DNA from: Patescibacteria group bacterium
Lineage (GTDB): Bacteria; Patescibacteriota; Minisyncoccia; Phycocordibacterales; SBAW01
Assembly: GCA_030916835.1 (NCBI GenBank)
Contig: JAUPWA010000007.1
Coordinates: 1-9,889 of the forward strand
DNA length: 9,889 bases
Direction: 5' to 3'
Shown here: piece after piece, positions 7,499-9,889 of the stretch
How the letters are laid out: each line of letters opens with the position of its first letter
How positions within the stretch are numbered: position 1 is the first letter of the stretch
The notes under the pieces: generated by a model
Seen by the model: the letters and a program-made list of their open reading frames with translations, nothing else
The model's database searches: none
Told to the model about the DNA's origin: nothing
Made by a program: the position numbers and the translations under genes

Positions 7499-8266
7499 CT
7501 ATTGTTTCAAAAAAGCATGTACTCGAGCGAGGATGTCGGTAGGAGAAGCATCTGCCTTCACTATGTACTCCTTTACCCCCATACTTTTGACGCGCGCAAT
7601 ATCCTCTTCTTGTCCGAGATTCGACATGGCAAAGACGGGGATCTGATTGTTCTGCTTTTTGAGCTCCTCCAACACACTAAAACCGTCACGCTTTGGCATC
7701 ATAATGTCGACGAGCATAAGGTCAAAAAAACTACTTCCAAGCGCGCGTAGTGCATCATCTCCATTGTAAACCACGGTCACGTCGTAACTGGCATTTTTCA
7801 ACTTTAAGCTCAAAACGGTTGCCAGAGCCTTCTCGTCTTCAACCAGTAAGATTCGCTTTGCGCCTGGTGTGGGTTGTGTGGCGGATGCTGGTTGCTCTGT
7901 GGTTGGGGCTGATTGTGTGGGTGTTGCTGTTGGTGTGTTGGTGGGGGTGGTGGGTGCAGCAACCTGGTTTGGTTCTACAACTGGAGTGCTAGGTGGTTGG
8001 GAGGAGGGAGCCGCACCTGTTGTTGAGGCTGCAGGTGAGGCAGGAGTAGTGATGGGTGGCTCAGAGGGTGTTGGGTTTGTTTGGGGTGCCGTTTGTGCAG
8101 GAGTGGTGGGTGGTGCGGGCTTGGGTGGCTCAGGTGTCAGCGAAGCGAACGCCTCGTCGATCAGTGGCGCGCTCCAACCAACACCTACAAGTTCTTGGCG
8201 AATCATGTCGTCGGGAACGCGCACACTTCTGCGTGTACGTATATATTGGAGCATCTGTTCGTCCAT
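7499..8266 (-). CDS. Response regulator: N-terminal helical module, Pro/Thr/Ala linker, C-terminal receiver domain
   Basis: This 255-residue protein heads the pilB-pilC operon. Residues 1-43 (MDEQMLQYIRTRRSVRVPDD, then IRQELVGVGWSAPLIDEAF) look like a small UBA-like helical module. About 44-135 is a low-complexity linker of Pro, Thr, Ala, Ser and Gln. Residues 137-255 are a receiver domain: acidic pair Glu143-Asp144, phosphoacceptor Asp187 in LMLVDIMMPKRDG, conserved Ser215 and Lys237. No DNA-binding or enzymatic output domain follows, so it is a stand-alone receiver that probably acts through protein contacts. The frame could extend to an ATG ending at 8362, but the ATG at 8266 is preferred: it starts the recognisable helical module and sits seven bases after an extended -10. 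The kinase at 1-798 is a candidate partner (inference). The linker explains the strong G/T richness of the + strand at about 7861-8140. Confidence 0.9.
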   Translation of the reverse strand: MDEQMLQYIRTRRSVRVPDDMIRQELVGVGWSAPLIDEAFASLTPEPPKPAPPTTPAQTAPQTNPTPSEPPITTPASPAASTTGAAPSSQPPSTPVVEPNQVAAPTTPTNTPTATPTQSAPTTEQPASATQPTPGAKRILLVEDEKALATVLSLKLKNASYDVTVVYNGDDALRALGSSFFDLMLVDIMMPKRDGFSVLEELKKQNNQIPVFAMSNLGQEEDIARVKSMGVKEYIVKADASPTDILARVHAFLKQ

Positions 8267-8273
8267 TACTAAA

Positions 8274-8282
8274 ATAATAGCA
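8274..8282 (-). promoter_or_regulatory. Extended -10 promoter of the response regulator-pilB-pilC operon, predicted leaderless
   Basis: Read on the minus strand, TGC-TATTAT occupies 8282-8274, a 5/6 match to TATAAT with the TGN extension. Seven bases separate it from the ATG at 8266, so transcription should start at or next to the start codon. No good -35 hexamer lies 16-18 bases upstream. It shares the 8267-8364 gap with the oppositely directed tRNA promoter. Confidence 0.5.
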
Positions 8283-8297
8283 TCTTTGCTGGCTATA

Positions 8298-8326
8298 TTG
8301 AGAAAATACTCAAAGAACGGTAGAGT
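8298..8326 (+). promoter_or_regulatory. Candidate promoter for tRNA-Val and the pseudouridine synthase gene
   Basis: TTGAGA (8298-8303) and TAGAGT (8321-8326) are 17 bases apart, matching TTGACA and TATAAT at 5 and 4 positions. Transcription would start near 8333, giving a leader of about 30 bases before the tRNA. A second -10 candidate, TATGAA at 8351-8356, lies eight bases before the mature tRNA 5' end but lacks a -35. The rest of the 98-base divergent gap holds only the response regulator promoter. Confidence 0.4.
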
Positions 8327-8364
8327 GGGTGTACCCTCCGTCGCTAAAGCTATGAAGGGCAAGC

Positions 8365-8440
8365 GCGCGGTTAGCTCAGTTGGTAGAGCAACTCATTTAC
8401 ACTGAGAAGGTCGGGGGTTCAAGTCCCTCACCGCGCACCA
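8365..8440 (+). tRNA. tRNA-Val (anticodon UAC)
   Basis: A full cloverleaf folds by hand. The acceptor stem GCGCGGT (8365-8371) pairs perfectly with ACCGCGC (8430-8436), with discriminator A and an encoded CCA at 8438-8440. The D-arm is GCTC/GAGC with loop AGTTGGTA. The anticodon stem (from 8391) encloses loop TTTACAC, giving anticodon TAC (8398-8400), which reads GUA and other valine codons. Its outermost pair (8391 with 8407) is an A-A mismatch. The T-arm is GGGGG/CCCTC with loop TTCAAGT. The variable loop is the short AGGTC. The next coding region begins three bases after the CCA. Confidence 0.96.
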
Positions 8441-8443
8441 AAA

Positions 8444-9112
8444 ATGCCAGACCCGGCTATTGTATTTGAAAACGACGATGTGGTGGTGGTGGACAAACCA
8501 TCAGGTATTATCGTGCACCCCGATGATCGCCATGAATACCCGGCGCTTACCTCATGGCTCACTGAGCGCTATGGAGAGGGAAACTACTTTTTAGTGCATC
8601 GTATCGATAGGGAGACCTCGGGCGTGCTTATGGTTGCCAAGACTGAGGCGGCCTACGCGTACCTCAAAGAGCAATTTCAAGAGCGGCTTGTGCGCAAGAC
8701 ATATCGCGCGTTTGTGTATGGGGTTATTAAAGATGACCGCGGTATTATTGATAAACCAATAGGTGGCGCTAGAGGGGGCAGGGGGCCGCGCTCGGCGCTC
8801 AGGCCTCACGGCACCACTCGTGACGCAGTAACAACATTTCGGGTCTTGGAACGCGGCCACGATACTACCTATATAGAGGCGATGCCTAAAACAGGTCGCA
8901 CGCACCAAATCCGCGTGCACCTCTCGTCGCTCCAGCGCCCCATTATTTGCGACCAGCTCTATGCGCCCAGCCGCCCAGCACTTTTGGGCTTTGAGCGCCT
9001 GGCGCTGCACGCCCTTTCGCTTACTCTGACTCTTCCTGATGGCACTGAGCACACTTTTGCCGCCCCACTACCAGCCGATTTTTTGGAGGCAGAGAAAAAA
9101 TTGCGTCTCTAG
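8444..9112 (+). CDS. RluA-family pseudouridine synthase (short form, no S4 domain)
   Basis: The 222-residue protein has the RluA-type catalytic core: VVVVDKPSGIIVHP (13-26), the catalytic loop HRIDRETSG with the nucleophilic Asp at 55, and GRTHQIRVHL near the C-terminus. It converts uridine to pseudouridine in rRNA or tRNA; the target base cannot be read from sequence, so no specific name (RluA, RluC, RluD, TruC) is given. It lacks the N-terminal S4 RNA-binding domain of RluC and RluD, as in RluA and TruC. A Gly/Arg-rich stretch, GGARGGRGPRS, lies in the middle. The start is fixed because the core begins within six residues and no earlier ATG fits. The ATG is only three bases after the tRNA-Val CCA and has no Shine-Dalgarno, so the gene probably shares the tRNA transcript. 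The L19 -35 element lies in its last codons. Confidence 0.92.
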   Translation: MPDPAIVFENDDVVVVDKPSGIIVHPDDRHEYPALTSWLTERYGEGNYFLVHRIDRETSGVLMVAKTEAAYAYLKEQFQERLVRKTYRAFVYGVIKDDRGIIDKPIGGARGGRGPRSALRPHGTTRDAVTTFRVLERGHDTTYIEAMPKTGRTHQIRVHLSSLQRPIICDQLYAPSRPALLGFERLALHALSLTLTLPDGTEHTFAAPLPADFLEAEKKLRL

Positions 9113-9129
9113 CCCGTTTGTGTTAGATT
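9101..9129 (+). promoter_or_regulatory. Promoter of rplS: -35 plus extended -10, predicted leaderless
   Basis: TTGCGT (9101-9106) and TAGATT (9124-9129) are 17 bases apart, with TG at 9121-9122 making an extended -10. The -35 lies inside the last codons of the pseudouridine synthase gene. Eight bases separate the -10 from the ATG at 9138, so the RNA would start at or very near the start codon. This is the most complete promoter in the window. Confidence 0.55.
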
Positions 9130-9137
9130 GTGCTGGC

Positions 9138-9692
9138 ATGAAATCAGCGGTCAAAACATCCCCCGTCAACATGAAGGCGCGCGCCGAGCTCGGTGTGCGT
9201 GCTGGCGACACCGTGCGCGTCTGGCAAAACATTGTTGAAATTAAGCAGGGTAAAGCAGCCAATAAGAAAGAGGTGGTCACCAAGAACACCCGCAAGCAAG
9301 CCTTTGAGGGTTTGGTTTTGGCGGTCAAGCATGGTACCGAGGCGGGCGCCACCTTTACTGTTCGCCGCGTAGCTAGTGGGGTAGGGGTAGAGAAGATCTT
9401 CCCGCTCTACTCACCGATGATCGACTCTATCGAGGTGCTGCGCCGTGCAAAGGTGCGCCGCTCGAAGCTCTACTTTATCCGCGAGAAGGCGTCACGCGAC
9501 CAAAAGCGCGCTATGCGCAAGTCTCTCCAAGTCTCACTTTCAACTGCAGATTTTGCTCCTGAGCCTGAGGTAGAGGTTGCCCCAGCTGCGGAAGATGTGG
9601 TCCCAGCGGCTGAAACGGTTGAGACCGTCACCGCACAGACTCCCACAGAAGAGGGTCTCACCAACGAGAACCCGGAGGTGACTGCCAAGTAG
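9138..9692 (+). CDS. rplS: 50S ribosomal protein L19 (bL19) with internal insertion and acidic C-terminal tail
   Basis: The 184-residue protein matches L19 through RAGDTVRVWQNIVE (21-34), AFEGLVLAV (55-63), FTVRRVASGVGVEKIFPLYS (73-92) and VRRSKLYFIRE (107-116). bL19 sits in the large subunit near the subunit interface. Two things are unusual. About 13 extra residues rich in Lys, Asn and Gly (about 36-48) separate IVE from the KQAFEG strand compared with E. coli L19. From about 134 to 184 there is a low-complexity acidic tail of Glu, Val, Ala, Pro and Thr that E. coli L19 (about 115 residues) lacks. The frame is open upstream to an ATG at 9039, but that start lies within the preceding gene and upstream of the promoter, and L19 homology begins after 9138. 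The gene ends with tandem TAG TAG and is followed by a terminator, so it appears to be its own transcription unit. Confidence 0.95.
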   Translation: MKSAVKTSPVNMKARAELGVRAGDTVRVWQNIVEIKQGKAANKKEVVTKNTRKQAFEGLVLAVKHGTEAGATFTVRRVASGVGVEKIFPLYSPMIDSIEVLRRAKVRRSKLYFIREKASRDQKRAMRKSLQVSLSTADFAPEPEVEVAPAAEDVVPAAETVETVTAQTPTEEGLTNENPEVTAK

Positions 9693-9701
9693 TAGGACAC
9701 A

Positions 9702-9728
9702 GGAAGGCCGTAGCGCCTTTTTTGTTTT
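9702..9728 (+). terminator. Rho-independent terminator after rplS
   Basis: AAGGC (9704-9708) pairs with GCCTT (9715-9719) around a six-base loop, and is followed by a T-rich tract, TTTTTT G TTTT (9718-9728). The stem is short but the tract is strong, and it lies directly after the tandem stops of the L19 gene. Confidence 0.7.
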
Positions 9729-9732
9729 AGGG

Positions 9733-9738
9733 TATACT
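9733..9738 (+). promoter_or_regulatory. Possible -10 element upstream of the GIY-YIG gene
   Basis: TATACT is a 5/6 match to the -10 consensus directly after the L19 terminator. No -35 is visible at the expected distance, since that position falls in the terminator stem. It would start RNA at about 9745, ahead of both possible start codons (9763 and 9808). The support is weak. Confidence 0.3.
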
Positions 9739-9776
9739 GCACCTTGTTCGACATATTTTCATATGCCCAGGTGGGG

Positions 9777-9796
9777 AACCTGCCTGCAGGCAGGTT
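9777..9796. repeat. Perfect 20-bp palindrome (AACCTGCCTG and its inverse)
   Basis: Bases 9777-9786, AACCTGCCTG, are followed immediately by their exact reverse complement, CAGGCAGGTT, with no spacer. It is GC-rich, contains CTGCAG at its centre, and lies 11 bases before the likely start of the GIY-YIG gene. GC-rich palindromes of this CCTGCC/GGCAGG type are something I associate with repeated elements in Patescibacteria genomes; only one copy is in this window, so its repeat status is inferred. Confidence 0.7.
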
Positions 9797-9807
9797 GGTA
9801 TACGCGT

Positions 9808-9889
9808 ATGTATTGGACATATGCTCTGCAAAGTCAAAACCATAAGTACTTGTACGTTGGTCTAACCAATAGTATTGAGAGGCGGCTTA
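9808..9889 (+). CDS. GIY-YIG nuclease family protein, N-terminal fragment (3' end outside window)
   Basis: From ATG 9808 the frame reads MYWTYALQSQNHKYLYVGLT, then NSIERRL, and runs off the window after 27 residues. This matches the start of small GIY-YIG domain proteins (UvrC-like N-terminal / UPF0213 group): TYA replaces GIY, YVG replaces YIG, and an N-x-x-x-RR-L segment contains the conserved Arg. Such proteins are usually about 80-100 residues and are predicted DNA endonucleases; the catalytic Glu would lie beyond the window. An in-frame ATG at 9763 would add 15 residues encoded partly by the palindrome at 9777-9796. I prefer 9808 because the family normally begins M-x-x-x-Y-x-L. Confidence 0.75.
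   Translation, partial: MYWTYALQSQNHKYLYVGLTNSIERRL

Noticed and set aside
7861..8140. Strongly G/T-rich + strand tract as a possible repeat or structural DNA element
   Set aside because: No regular unit is visible; the strand bias is explained by Pro, Thr, Ala and Gln codons on the minus strand.
8267..8362. 32-residue N-terminal extension of the response regulator from an upstream ATG
   Set aside because: It would lie upstream of the extended -10, adds no recognisable domain, and would use the whole divergent promoter region as coding sequence.
7869..8405. Long + strand open frame rich in Gly and Val opposite the response regulator
   Set aside because: It is the complement of the Pro/Thr/Ala linker; its low-complexity composition follows from that, and it runs into the tRNA gene.
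9039..9137. 33-residue extension of L19 from the ATG at 9039
   Set aside because: It overlaps the conserved end of the pseudouridine synthase in another frame, does not look like L19, and lies upstream of the rplS promoter.
820..9692. TGA recoded as glycine (code of Gracilibacteria/SR1)
   Set aside because: The PilV-like gene ends at TGA exactly where the next gene starts, and no conserved domain contains an in-frame TGA.
9752..9765. CATAT-TTTC-ATATG inverted repeat as a second operator near the GIY-YIG gene
   Set aside because: The arms are five bases and purely A/T-rich apart from one pair, which is expected by chance in such sequence.
1..9889. CRISPR array, insertion sequence or prophage
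   Set aside because: No regularly spaced direct repeats, transposase motifs or phage genes are visible; the window is nearly filled by pilus and housekeeping genes.

Overview
The window most likely comes from a member of the Candidate Phyla Radiation (Candidatus Patescibacteria, Parcubacteria-like). This is an inference from gene content and style, not from a marker tree. The clues are a histidine kinase with the SFASHQLRTPLTAIRW-type H-box, compact type IV pilus clusters with very large pseudopilins, a response regulator with a long Pro/Thr/Ala linker, almost no Shine-Dalgarno sequences, gene gaps of a few bases, and a perfect GC-rich palindrome. TAG, TAA and TGA all end genes, so the code is the standard one and not the TGA=Gly code of Gracilibacteria.

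Layout. Bases 1-798 hold the 3' part of a sensor histidine kinase (+). Bases 820-4751 are a four-gene + strand unit: a large PilV-like pseudopilin with Ig-like domains, a PilW-like pseudopilin, a PilX-like protein, and a 55-residue single-pass membrane protein. It meets a minus-strand operon tail to tail, the two stop codons sharing the bases CTAG (4748-4751). Read from its start, that operon is a response regulator (8266-7499), the assembly ATPase pilB (7494-5791) and the platform protein pilC (5788-4748). A divergent promoter region (8267-8364) separates it from tRNA-Val(UAC) (8365-8440). An RluA-family pseudouridine synthase starts three bases after the tRNA CCA end (8444-9112). Ribosomal protein L19 (9138-9692) follows, then a terminator, a 20-bp palindrome and the start of a GIY-YIG nuclease cut by the window edge.

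How it fits together. PilB powers pilus polymerisation, PilC is the membrane platform it acts on, and the three minor-pilin-like proteins probably form the initiating or tip complex. The Ig-like repeats of the first one suggest surface binding. A histidine kinase directly ahead of the pilin unit and a response regulator at the head of the pilBC unit suggest phosphorelay control of the pilus; that pairing is inferred. The major pilin, pilT, pilM-Q and the prepilin peptidase are not in the window. The right-hand third is ordinary translation and RNA-modification housekeeping.

The most distinctive signal is at gene starts. Three genes have an extended -10 element (TGN-TANNNT) ending 6 to 8 bases before the ATG, which predicts leaderless mRNAs. 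A fourth gene starts three bases after a tRNA, so tRNA processing would also leave it almost leaderless.
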